From: Rickettsia typhi
GTDB taxonomy: Bacteria > Pseudomonadota > Alphaproteobacteria > Rickettsiales > UBA1997
Direction of reading: 5' to 3'
Assembly: GCA_945903615.1 (NCBI GenBank)
Contig: CAMDOL010000020.1
Coordinates: forward strand, 1 to 15,952
DNA: 15,952 bases
Part shown: one piece after another, positions 1-7,391 of the stretch
How the letters are laid out: each line of letters opens with the position of its first letter
Position numbering within the stretch: the first letter of the stretch is position 1
The notes under the pieces: generated by a model
What the model saw: the letters and a program-made list of their open reading frames with translations, nothing else
What the model was told of the DNA's origin: nothing
Database searches by the model: none
Position numbers and translations under genes: made by a program

Positions 1-13
1 CCCCTAAAAATCA

Positions 14-850
14 ATGAAAAATAATTTAGCTATTTTTGAAAAATTTAAAGTTAGAAAGCATTTTGATGAAGAAAAACAAAAATGGTTTTTCTCAGTGATT
101 GATATTGTTGCGATTTTGACTGAACAGACAGATTACAAAAAAGCAAAAAGCTATTGGTCAACCTTAAAAGAAAGGCTAGTAAAGGAAGGAAGTGAGTTGG
201 TCACAAATTGTGACCAACTGAAAATGATGGCGAGTGATGGTAAATTTTATAAAACCGATGTTGCCGATACTCAAACAATTTTTCGTTTAATCCAATCAAT
301 TCCAAGTCCAAAAGCCGAGCCAATAAAAATGTGGTTAGCCAAAGTTGGCAATGAGCGAATAAATGAAATTGGCGATCCAGAATTGTCGTTAAATAGAGCT
401 AGGGAAAATTGGCAAAAACAAGGGCGAAGCGAAAAATGGATTGCTCAAAGAATGATGGGGCAAGAAACTAGAAATAAATTAACCGATTATTGGAAAAGTG
501 CAAAAGTTAAAGAAGGTAATGAATTTGCAATTTTAACTAACATTATTCATCAAGAATGGACGGGTTTAAAAACTGCGGATCATAAAAAATTAAAAGGCTT
601 AAAAACCCAAAATCTAAGAGACCATATGAGCGAGGCGGAGCTTATTTTTACTGCTCTTGCCGAACTTTCTACTCGTCAAATTGCTGAGAATTTGCAAGCT
701 GAAGGTTTAAGGGAAAATAAAAGTCCTGCCAAAAAAGGAGGCAAAATTGCCAAAGATGCAAGACTGGCATTGGAAAAGAAAACTGGCAAAAAAATTGTTG
801 ATGGAAGTAATTTTTTACCGCCAAAAAAATCTAACAAAACCATAAAATGA
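14..850 (+). CDS. BRO-N/antirepressor-like (DinD-like) DNA-binding protein
   Basis: This 278-residue protein resembles the BRO-N/antirepressor group, which also takes in proteins annotated as DNA-damage-inducible protein D. Visible hallmarks are an N-terminal stretch with KWFFSVIDIVAILTE (about residues 23-37), then WSTLKERL, the ELVTNCDQLKM segment followed by DGKFYKTDVAD, and a middle part with the RSEKWIAQRMMGQETRNKLTDYW pattern (about 138-160). The C-terminus is Lys-rich and probably basic and disordered. BRO-N domains are known to bind DNA in phages and large DNA viruses; the role of this chromosomal form is not established. The start is the ATG at 14, because an in-frame TAA lies at 5-7. 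No Shine-Dalgarno motif precedes it. Its TGA overlaps the start of the helicase-nuclease gene (ATGA, 847-850), so the two are probably co-transcribed and translationally coupled. A 25-bp palindrome lies inside the gene. The family call is fairly secure; regulation of the adjoining restriction gene is inference. Confidence 0.8.
   Translation: MKNNLAIFEKFKVRKHFDEEKQKWFFSVIDIVAILTEQTDYKKAKSYWSTLKERLVKEGSELVTNCDQLKMMASDGKFYKTDVADTQTIFRLIQSIPSPKAEPIKMWLAKVGNERINEIGDPELSLNRARENWQKQGRSEKWIAQRMMGQETRNKLTDYWKSAKVKEGNEFAILTNIIHQEWTGLKTADHKKLKGLKTQNLRDHMSEAELIFTALAELSTRQIAENLQAEGLRENKSPAKKGGKIAKDARLALEKKTGKKIVDGSNFLPPKKSNKTIK
195..219. repeat. 25-bp perfect palindrome inside the bro-like gene
   Basis: The arms AGTTGGTCACAA (195-206) and TTGTGACCAACT (208-219) are perfect reverse complements around a single A at 207. 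The element lies in the coding sequence for the SELVTNCDQL part of the BRO-like protein. It could be a dyad operator for a DNA-binding protein, possibly the one it encodes, or a strong mRNA hairpin. The symmetry is seen directly; the function is not known. Confidence 0.85.
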
Positions 851-3432
851 CCTTATTTAAAAAATTACAAGAACAGATAAAAAGCTGGCGAGCGATTGAT
901 TATAAATGTCCAGAATTTCCACAAATTAAAGAGATTCTAAATTTTAATAAACTTGAAGATGGTTCTTTTAAATTTTTGCGAAAGCCACAATTTGAAGCAA
1001 TTGAAGCCTATTTATATTTGCGATTTATTTTAAAAACCCCGCAAACAATTGAGCTTTATAAAATGCTGTTTGAAGATGATAAAATGGCTTTATTTAAAAT
1101 GCTGGGAATTAGCCATATTAACAAAGATGCAATTGATGATGTTGATTTGGAGAGGGTTTTAATAAGAATAAAAACTGATGCGGAGTTCGTTAAGAAGCAT
1201 AAATATCAAACACTTCACGAGGCCTTAAACCTTGATTATGCCAGCTATATCTTGGCTTTGGCAATGGGAACGGGGAAGACCATTTTAATTGGATCAATTA
1301 TTGCGATTGAATTTGCCATTGCGATTGATTTTAAAGAACTGGAAACGCCGCAAGATGTGAAATTAATGCATAATGCTTTAATTTTTGCACCCGGAAAAAC
1401 CATCATTGAATCTTTGCGGGAAATTTCTGACATTGCTTTTGATAAAATTTTGCCAGCAAGATTGTTTAAAAAACTCGCTCCAAACTTAAAAATAAATTAC
1501 ACCAAGGATGGCGATAAAAGGTTTGATGGGGTTATTGAAGGTGGATTATACAATATTTTGGTGACCAATTGTGAAAAAATTATTTTAAGAAATGTTTCCT
1601 CTAAAAATGATTTATTTAATCAAAAAGCAGAAGAAAAAACATTAACCGAAAATTTAAGACTTCAAAAGATAACTAGCCTTGAAGGGCTTGGTGTTTTTTC
1701 TGATGAAGCCCACAACACTTATGGTAACAATCTTGGAGATGATTTGAAGCGAGTTAGGGAAACCATAAATCATATTCACAAGAATACAGATTTGGTTTGT
1801 GTGATTAACACAACAGGCACTCCATATTTTAAAAAAGAACCTTTAAAAGAGGTGGTTTTTTGGTATTCTTTGGAAGAGGGGATTAAGGATAATATTTTAA
1901 AATCCGTTAAAAATAATATTGTCTCTTACAATTTTGATGGCACGAATGAAGGTGAAATAATTGGCGATATTATCAAAGATTTTTTTGTTAGTTATGGCGA
2001 GGTAAGGCTTTATAGTGGACAAATGGCTAAAATTGCCTTTTATTTTAAAAGCGAAGATCATTTGCAAGATTGTAAATTAGCTATTGAAAAAGCTTTAACA
2101 ACAATATCGCAAAGCCCAACTTTAATTTTGGTTAATACTCAAAAATCATCCAAAAAAGAAATTGAAGATTTTAATAAATTAAATAGCCCAGAATCACAAA
2201 AAAGAATTGTTTTGCTAATTGATAAAGGAAAAGAGGGCTGGAACTGCCCAAGCCTTTTTGCTACTGCTTTAATTCGCGAGGCTTCCTCTTCTAATAATTT
2301 CATATTACAAGCAAGCACTAGGTGCTTAAGGCAGGTTAAAGAAAACAAAGAGCGAGCAAAAATTTATTTATCTAGTAAAAACATAGAAATTTTAGATAAG
2401 GAATTGCAAGAAAACTTTAATATTTCTATTGGTGATTTTGGCAGTGAGGACAATAGTAAAATTATAGAGAAAAAGGTATTTATTAGAAAATATCAGATGC
2501 CAAAATTAGAAATCATTAGAGAGGTTAAAAAGGTTGTGAGGAGCGATGGCGAACTTCAAAAACTAATTTCTTTAAGCAAGCCAGAGACGACTGCAAATGA
2601 TTTATCTAAAACTATGTACCGCCTTGAAGATGGTGGGCTGAAAGAATCGGGCTTTGCTAATAAAGTTGCAACTAAACAAGATTATCTTGGTGTTTTAAAT
2701 GCCTCTTTTAAGATTGCTCAAAATTATCATCTTGGTTATGTAGAAATACTTAACGAATTAAGTAGGGTGTACCCCGAACAAATATTGCCAGCAATGCATT
2801 TAGAATCTTTATTTGCACAAATTGAGAGTCAATTTAGTAAATATATAATTACCACAGAGCGAATTAAAGAGGCTTTGGCAATAATTAAAATTCAAGATGC
2901 GGATGGCAATTACAATTTTGAAAAAGATGATAATGGGGTTTTTTATCATACAATCAGGTTTAAAGAAGGGAGCGAGCGAGAAAAATTATTACTCGAACAT
3001 CAAGATGATAATTTAGGTTTTCATTTAAGTGTTTATGATTTTGATTCAAAGCCCGAAAGGAATTTTTTTACTAAAATTTTAAATATTCTGCAACTTGATA
3101 AAAAAGATGTAGAGGATGTCTATTTTACTGGCTCAATAAATGATATTAAAAAAACCGATTTTTATTTTGAATATAAAGGTGAAGACGGTAAATATCATAA
3201 TTATTTCCCTGATTTTATTATTACTAAAAAGAATGGCGAGTTTTTAATAGTTGAAATTAAAGCAACAGGCAAAGAAGAAGATAAAGAGGTTTTAAACAAG
3301 AAAAAAGCGATTAGTTATTTAGAGGGAATTGAGGAGAATAAATTTAAATATGTTATTATTTATACTGGCGAACAAATAGAGGGTAATAATAAAGATTTTT
3401 TAGAGGTTAAAAATTGGCTCTTTCCAGAATAA
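847..3432 (+). CDS. Type III restriction-like helicase-nuclease (Res subunit family)
   Basis: This 861-residue superfamily 2 helicase fused to a nuclease matches the Res (restriction) subunit of type III restriction-modification systems. Res proteins translocate or slide on DNA by ATP hydrolysis and cut when two target sites are engaged. Visible in order: the N-terminal FLRKPQFEAIEAYLYLR segment typical of this Res subgroup (about 43-59); Walker A GTGKT (141-145); Walker B/motif II DEAH (286-289); motif III TTGTP (322-326); motif V KEGWNC (462-467); motif VI QASTRCLRQ (488-496); and a C-terminal PD-(D/E)xK nuclease core with D789, E803 and K805 in FPDF...LIVEIKA. All helicase and nuclease residues looked for are present, so it looks active. 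It starts at the ATGA overlap with the BRO-like gene. Canonical type III enzymes need a Mod methyltransferase for target recognition, and none is in the window. A stand-alone defence nuclease is the alternative. Confidence 0.85.
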   Translation: MTLFKKLQEQIKSWRAIDYKCPEFPQIKEILNFNKLEDGSFKFLRKPQFEAIEAYLYLRFILKTPQTIELYKMLFEDDKMALFKMLGISHINKDAIDDVDLERVLIRIKTDAEFVKKHKYQTLHEALNLDYASYILALAMGTGKTILIGSIIAIEFAIAIDFKELETPQDVKLMHNALIFAPGKTIIESLREISDIAFDKILPARLFKKLAPNLKINYTKDGDKRFDGVIEGGLYNILVTNCEKIILRNVSSKNDLFNQKAEEKTLTENLRLQKITSLEGLGVFSDEAHNTYGNNLGDDLKRVRETINHIHKNTDLVCVINTTGTPYFKKEPLKEVVFWYSLEEGIKDNILKSVKNNIVSYNFDGTNEGEIIGDIIKDFFVSYGEVRLYSGQMAKIAFYFKSEDHLQDCKLAIEKALTTISQSPTLILVNTQKSSKKEIEDFNKLNSPESQKRIVLLIDKGKEGWNCPSLFATALIREASSSNNFILQASTRCLRQVKENKERAKIYLSSKNIEILDKELQENFNISIGDFGSEDNSKIIEKKVFIRKYQMPKLEIIREVKKVVRSDGELQKLISLSKPETTANDLSKTMYRLEDGGLKESGFANKVATKQDYLGVLNASFKIAQNYHLGYVEILNELSRVYPEQILPAMHLESLFAQIESQFSKYIITTERIKEALAIIKIQDADGNYNFEKDDNGVFYHTIRFKEGSEREKLLLEHQDDNLGFHLSVYDFDSKPERNFFTKILNILQLDKKDVEDVYFTGSINDIKKTDFYFEYKGEDGKYHNYFPDFIITKKNGEFLIVEIKATGKEEDKEVLNKKKAISYLEGIEENKFKYVIIYTGEQIEGNNKDFLEVKNWLFPE

Positions 3433-3442
3433 GGACACCCAC

Positions 3443-3500
3443 ACCAAATCCGCATGAGGATCTGAATTTAAAGAGTTCGGCATCTTGAAGCGGATTTGGT
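3443..3500. repeat. 58-nt palindromic element (long imperfect stem-loop)
   Basis: Perfect 11-bp inverted repeats, ACCAAATCCGC (3443-3453) and GCGGATTTGGT (3490-3500), enclose 36 nt that also fold. GATCTGAA (3459-3466) pairs with TTCGGCATC (3476-3484) apart from one bulged C and one T-G wobble, leaving a loop of TTTAAAGAG. The whole unit therefore forms one long interrupted hairpin. No T-run follows on either strand, so it is not a simple terminator. It lies between the restriction-like gene and coq7. The look is that of a small dispersed palindromic repeat or the remnant of a mini-element; no second copy was found in this window. Confidence 0.75.
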
Positions 3501-3505
3501 ATAAC
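3497..3505 (+). promoter_or_regulatory. Candidate extended -10 promoter for coq7-glyS
   Basis: TGGTATAAC is an extended -10 motif (TGn then TATAAC, close to TATAAT) formed at the right end of the palindromic element. No convincing -35 is seen at the proper distance, which extended -10 promoters can tolerate. Transcription would begin near 3511-3513, about 35 nt before the coq7 ATG. Such a transcript would lack the first bases of the terminator stem at 3508-3517. This is inferred from motif matching only. Confidence 0.35.
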
Positions 3506-3507
3506 GC

Positions 3508-3543
3508 ACCTTCAAAATTTCTTTTGAGGGTATTTTTAATTTT
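3508..3543 (+). terminator. Rho-independent terminator after the restriction-like gene
   Basis: ACCTTCAAAA (3508-3517) pairs over 10 bp, with one T-G wobble, with TTTTGAGGGT (3522-3531) around a TTTC loop. The T-rich tail ATTTTTAATTTT (3532-3543) follows. This fits an intrinsic terminator for transcripts running through the BRO/Res unit. It ends only 3 nt before the coq7 start codon, so coq7 needs its own promoter very close by, or the structure acts as an attenuator. Confidence 0.75.
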
Positions 3544-3546
3544 AAG

Positions 3547-4083
3547 ATGACAAACCAAAATTTATCTAAAACTCAAAAACTTCACCAAGCAATCCGTGTT
3601 AATCACGCTGGAGAATATGGTGCGAAGCAGATTTATAAAGGGCAATTGGCGGTTTTTAGATTTAAAAAAGATCAGCAAAGCATTGATTTGGTTGAGCATA
3701 TGAAGGCTCAGGAAGAAGTGCATTTTGATTATTTTAATCAAAAAATGATTAATGAAAAAGTGCGTCCAACCCTAATGCAGCCTTTGTGGCAGGTGGCTGG
3801 ATTTGCCCTTGGATTTACAACCGCATTGCTTGGAAAAAAGGCAGCAATGGCTTGCACTGTGGCGGTGGAAGAGGTGATTGACGAGCATTATCAAGATCAA
3901 ATTAATAATCTGGACGCTTCAGAAGAATTGAAAGAAAAAATTGAACAATTCAGACAAGAGGAATTGGAGCACCGCGATATTGGCTTGCAGAACTATGCCG
4001 AGAATTCAAAAGTCTACAAACCACTTAGTTTTATCATCAAAAATGCCAGCAAATTGGCTATCGCAATTTCAACAAAAATATAA
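3547..4083 (+). CDS. coq7: Coq7 demethoxyubiquinone hydroxylase
   Basis: Coq7 is a membrane-associated di-iron monooxygenase that hydroxylates 5-demethoxyubiquinol in the penultimate step of ubiquinone synthesis. The 178-residue length is typical of short bacterial Coq7. The carboxylate-bridged di-iron ligands are visible as two repeats: NHAGEYG with E23, EEVH with E56 and H59, then VEEVIDEHY with E108/E109, and EELEH with E139 and H142. The hydrophobic stretch WQVAGFALGFTTALLG (about 81-96) is the usual membrane-binding helix region. Start: the ATG at 3547, 16 nt before IRVNHAGEYG when counted in residues, fits the family's short N-terminus; no Shine-Dalgarno motif precedes it. The gene lies just downstream of a terminator, so its promoter probably lies inside the palindromic element. 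glyS follows after 2 nt, so the two should share a transcript. Coq7 implies an aerobic, ubiquinone-using respiratory chain. Confidence 0.95.
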   Translation: MTNQNLSKTQKLHQAIRVNHAGEYGAKQIYKGQLAVFRFKKDQQSIDLVEHMKAQEEVHFDYFNQKMINEKVRPTLMQPLWQVAGFALGFTTALLGKKAAMACTVAVEEVIDEHYQDQINNLDASEELKEKIEQFRQEELEHRDIGLQNYAENSKVYKPLSFIIKNASKLAIAISTKI

Positions 4084-4085
4084 AA

Positions 4086-6227
4086 ATGGCAGAATTATTA
4101 ATTGAAATTTATGGCGAAGAAATTCCAGCCCGTATGCAACAAAAGGCGATGGAAGATTTTAGAAAAATTTTTGAAGAATTTTTTACCAAACAAAACATTA
4201 AATTTGCTAGCGACGATCTAAAAACTTTTATTACCCCCCGAAGATTGGTGTTGTTAGCAAAAAACTTAGATGTGCAACAACTTAGCCCGGCGGTCAATAA
4301 AATGGGTCCAAAAATCGATGCACCATCTCAAGCAATTCAAGGCTTCTTAAAATCAATCTGTGTAAATGATATTTCTGGTTTAGAAAAAATTTCCCGCGAT
4401 AATGGTGAATATTATTTCTACAAACAACCTGAAATTAAAATTAACACCACCGAAATTTTAGAAAAAAATCTCAGCGCGCTTTTACAAAAAATGTCTGGCA
4501 CTTGGATAAAATCAATGGATCTAATTGATCTGGATAAACAATCCAACTGGGTGCGTCCAATTCGTAATATTTTAGCAATTTTTAATAACCAAGTTTTAAA
4601 CTTTGAATTTGCTAATTTAAAAGCCAACAACAAAACTTTTGGTCACTTATTCACTGGAAAAAAATCTTTACAGATAGTTGATTTTGCTGATTACAGCAAC
4701 CAGCTGGAAGAAAATTGTGTTATTTTAAATTGGTTTTCTAGAAAAGAATTTATTGTTAGTGAGATAAATAAAATCGATGCTGGATTAGTAGAAAAAAATT
4801 CTAAATTAATTGATGAAATTGCTGGTTTGGTTGAATATCCGCAGGTCTTGATTGGCAAAATCGATGATCAATTTAAAGATTTGCCAGAAGAAGTTTTGGA
4901 ACTAACAATAAAACTTCATCAAAAAGCAATTTTATTTAAAGACAAAAGCTCTCTAAAATTTATTTTTGTAAGCAATGTTAAAGTAAGCGAATCAGCTACT
5001 CAAAAGATTATTTTTGATAATGAAAAAGTGGTTAGGGCAAGGCTTTCTGATGCTAAATTTTATATTGAAGAAGATTTAAAAACTCCTTTCAAAGATAGAC
5101 TTCAGCTACTCAAAAATATTATTTTCCACAAAAAACTTGGCTCACTTTATTATAAAGTTAAACGATTAGAGATTCTTGGTAAGTTAATTGTGATTTGGGT
5201 TCCTGAGGCAAAATTATCAATGGCAGAAAGGCTTGCCGATTTAGCTAAAAATGATTTAACCACAAAAACTGTTGCTGAATTAACAGAATTGCAGGGTGTG
5301 ATTGGAAAATATTATGCCAAAATTCAAGGTGAGCCAGAAGAAATTTATCAGGCAATTGCTGAACAATATTTGCCAACTGGACAAAATAGTGAGTTGCCCA
5401 GAACTTCACTAGGAATTGTTTTAGCGATCTCCGATAAGATTGATACGATTTGCGGCTTATTTTTAGCTGATGAAAAACCAACTGCCTCTAAAGATCCATT
5501 TGCGCTACGCAGAGCAGCTCTGGGGATTATCAAAATTATTTTTGAAAATAAAATTGCTTTGCCACTTAGAATTGTGATATACCAAGCGATTAATACCTTT
5601 CCAAATAAAGCTCTAAAGGCAATTTATCCTGAAAAGAATAATGCTGAAATTAAAGAAATTAAAATCAAGTTATCGCAAGAAATTATTCAGTTTTTTATTG
5701 AGAGAAATAAAGTTTATTTGAAGGATATATACTCGTTAAAATCCGATGTTATTAATCAAGTTTTTGAAGAAGCTCTTCAAGATAAAAATAATAAAAAATG
5801 TGATTTGCTGGCTATTTCTGGCAAGGCGATTTTTATTAATCAGTTTATTTCTGATAATGCTAACCTAAAAATAATTGAGCTTTATAAAAGAGCAGCAAAC
5901 ATAGTTGCGATAGAAGAGAAAAAAGATCATAAAAAATATAATGGAAAGATTTCTTTGATTGCTCTGGAAACAAAATATGAGATCCTGCTTTATAAAAGAA
6001 CCAAATCCTCATCTAAGCTCGTTAAAAAAGCCTTAAAGCACAATAATTTGACTGAAGCTTTGTCAACTTTAGCGGAGTTAGAATTTTCGATTAACGAGTT
6101 TTTTGATAATGTTGAGGTGAATTGTGAAAATCATAGTTTAAGAGTTAACAGGTTGAAGATTCTGTCAAATATTAAATATTTGTTTGATCAAGTTTTTGAT
6201 TTTTCTAAGGTTGATTTATCTAACTGA
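4086..6227 (+). CDS. glyS: Glycyl-tRNA synthetase beta subunit
   Basis: This is the beta subunit of the bacterial alpha2beta2 glycyl-tRNA synthetase. It carries the tRNA-recognition and HD-like parts, while the alpha subunit (GlyQ) holds the aminoacylation site. The 713-residue length is normal. Family signatures are LLIEIYGEEIPARM at the N-terminus, FITPRRLV (about 48-55), EIAGLVEYPQVLIGKID (about 239-255), ARLSDAKFYIEEDL (about 318-331), KTVAELTELQGVIGKYYA (about 396-413) and KPTASKDPFALRRAALGI (about 461-478). No frameshift or internal stop is seen. It starts 2 nt after coq7 and has no Shine-Dalgarno motif. Its last 12 nt overlap the convergent dnaE fragment. In most bacteria glyQ sits directly upstream of glyS; here coq7 takes that place, so glyQ must lie elsewhere for the enzyme to work. 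Confidence 0.95.
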   Translation: MAELLIEIYGEEIPARMQQKAMEDFRKIFEEFFTKQNIKFASDDLKTFITPRRLVLLAKNLDVQQLSPAVNKMGPKIDAPSQAIQGFLKSICVNDISGLEKISRDNGEYYFYKQPEIKINTTEILEKNLSALLQKMSGTWIKSMDLIDLDKQSNWVRPIRNILAIFNNQVLNFEFANLKANNKTFGHLFTGKKSLQIVDFADYSNQLEENCVILNWFSRKEFIVSEINKIDAGLVEKNSKLIDEIAGLVEYPQVLIGKIDDQFKDLPEEVLELTIKLHQKAILFKDKSSLKFIFVSNVKVSESATQKIIFDNEKVVRARLSDAKFYIEEDLKTPFKDRLQLLKNIIFHKKLGSLYYKVKRLEILGKLIVIWVPEAKLSMAERLADLAKNDLTTKTVAELTELQGVIGKYYAKIQGEPEEIYQAIAEQYLPTGQNSELPRTSLGIVLAISDKIDTICGLFLADEKPTASKDPFALRRAALGIIKIIFENKIALPLRIVIYQAINTFPNKALKAIYPEKNNAEIKEIKIKLSQEIIQFFIERNKVYLKDIYSLKSDVINQVFEEALQDKNNKKCDLLAISGKAIFINQFISDNANLKIIELYKRAANIVAIEEKKDHKKYNGKISLIALETKYEILLYKRTKSSSKLVKKALKHNNLTEALSTLAELEFSINEFFDNVEVNCENHSLRVNRLKILSNIKYLFDQVFDFSKVDLSN

Positions 6228-7385
6228 TTCGGAAATATTTTTAATTTTTGTTAGGTCTTTTTCATCTAATAAATATTTACCTTCTACTGCGATTTTGGTC
6301 GCGGTTTCTTGGTCATTTCCAACTAAAAAATAAACTTTACTAAACTTCTCAAAATCTTCCGGAGCGAGTTTTTGTGATAGAAAACTTTTAAGATGCAAAA
6401 CAGTTTGACGATTGCTGATTTTTATTTCTACTTGATCAACAATTTTTTTATTTTTTAGCTCATCAACTCTTCTTCTCTGCTCAATATCTTGAACCACAGA
6501 ATCGTTCCTAGGGTCACTCTTTTCTTTATTGCGTTTTTTCCAATCAAATTCACCACGCTTTTCTTGCTGCCGAATATCTTTATAAATTTCTTTTTTAGGG
6601 TGGTTGTGTTTTATAAAATCTTCTAATTTTTCAATTGATTTAACCAGCAATCGTGATCCGCCTTGATCTTTCTTAACTAGACATTCTACTACCAAGCTAT
6701 TGCCATCAACCATTGCGTCGCGGTGAGCGGTGATTAGAGCTTCATCAAAAATCGCAGTTTCATATATTCCAAATGGATCAGATAAAGTCAGATAAGCGTA
6801 GCGACCTTTGGGGCCAGATTTGTGCTTGCTGTAAGCCAAAACTCCAGCAAGTTTTATAATATTGCCATCGTTTAGATCTTCTAAATTTTCAGATGAGATA
6901 ACCCCTCTTTTGCCCAGATCTTCTAGAAAATTATCAATAGGATGTTCGTTTAAAAAAAACCCAAAAGCTTTAAACTCTTCCTGTAATTTTTTTTCCGCCC
7001 CCCAATCTGGGGCTTGTGTTAAAGTGGGTTTTTCTTCAGTGATTTGTGAGGCGCCAAACAAGCTCATTTGATTACTGTTTTTTTCTTCCTCTTTGGCTGA
7101 GGCATATTTGCAAATTGTTTCGACCGATTCAACAATTTGATTGCGTCCTTGGTGTATAGAATCAAAAGCGCCGGATTTTGCTAGAGCTTCGAGAGCTTTT
7201 TTGTTAATTGCTTTAGAGCCAGCTTTACTGGCAAAATCATAAATATCTTGAAATCCATCGTTTTGTTCGCGGTTTTTAATCATCTCCTCAACCATTCCAA
7301 CACCAACAGCTTTAATGCCTGCAAGACCAAAGCGAATTGCTAGTTCTTGCCCCTTAGAATCATATTTTTTAACTTCAATTGACAT
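6216..7385 (-). CDS. dnaE: C-terminal fragment of DNA polymerase III alpha subunit
   Basis: This 389-residue ORF matches only the C-terminal third of DnaE, the replicative polymerase subunit. Visible parts in order are the helix-hairpin-helix AIRFGLAGIKAVGVG (16-30), the segment with NKKALEALAKSGAFD (61-75), a beta-clamp-binding motif QMSLF (106-110, like QADMF of E. coli), the FKAFGFFLNEHPID region (138-151), the OB fold IIKLAGVLAYSKHKS...AYLTLSDPFG (about 176-206), and a C-terminal domain where tau binding is expected. The PHP domain, polymerase palm with its catalytic aspartates, thumb and fingers are all absent. Upstream is uppP, whose TAA lies in the same frame 6 nt before this ATG, so there is no room for the rest. 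The ORF is open throughout, with conserved motifs. It may be one half of a split dnaE, or the recent product of a rearrangement. Confidence 0.85.
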   Translation of the reverse strand: MSIEVKKYDSKGQELAIRFGLAGIKAVGVGMVEEMIKNREQNDGFQDIYDFASKAGSKAINKKALEALAKSGAFDSIHQGRNQIVESVETICKYASAKEEEKNSNQMSLFGASQITEEKPTLTQAPDWGAEKKLQEEFKAFGFFLNEHPIDNFLEDLGKRGVISSENLEDLNDGNIIKLAGVLAYSKHKSGPKGRYAYLTLSDPFGIYETAIFDEALITAHRDAMVDGNSLVVECLVKKDQGGSRLLVKSIEKLEDFIKHNHPKKEIYKDIRQQEKRGEFDWKKRNKEKSDPRNDSVVQDIEQRRRVDELKNKKIVDQVEIKISNRQTVLHLKSFLSQKLAPEDFEKFSKVYFLVGNDQETATKIAVEGKYLLDEKDLTKIKNISESVR

Positions 7386-7391
7386 ATTATT

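Noticed and set aside
5245..5533. Minus-strand ORFs inside glyS, and similar antisense ORFs inside res, pyrC and gpsA
   Set aside because: They lie wholly opposite well-conserved genes, have low-complexity or frame-shadow compositions and match no family.
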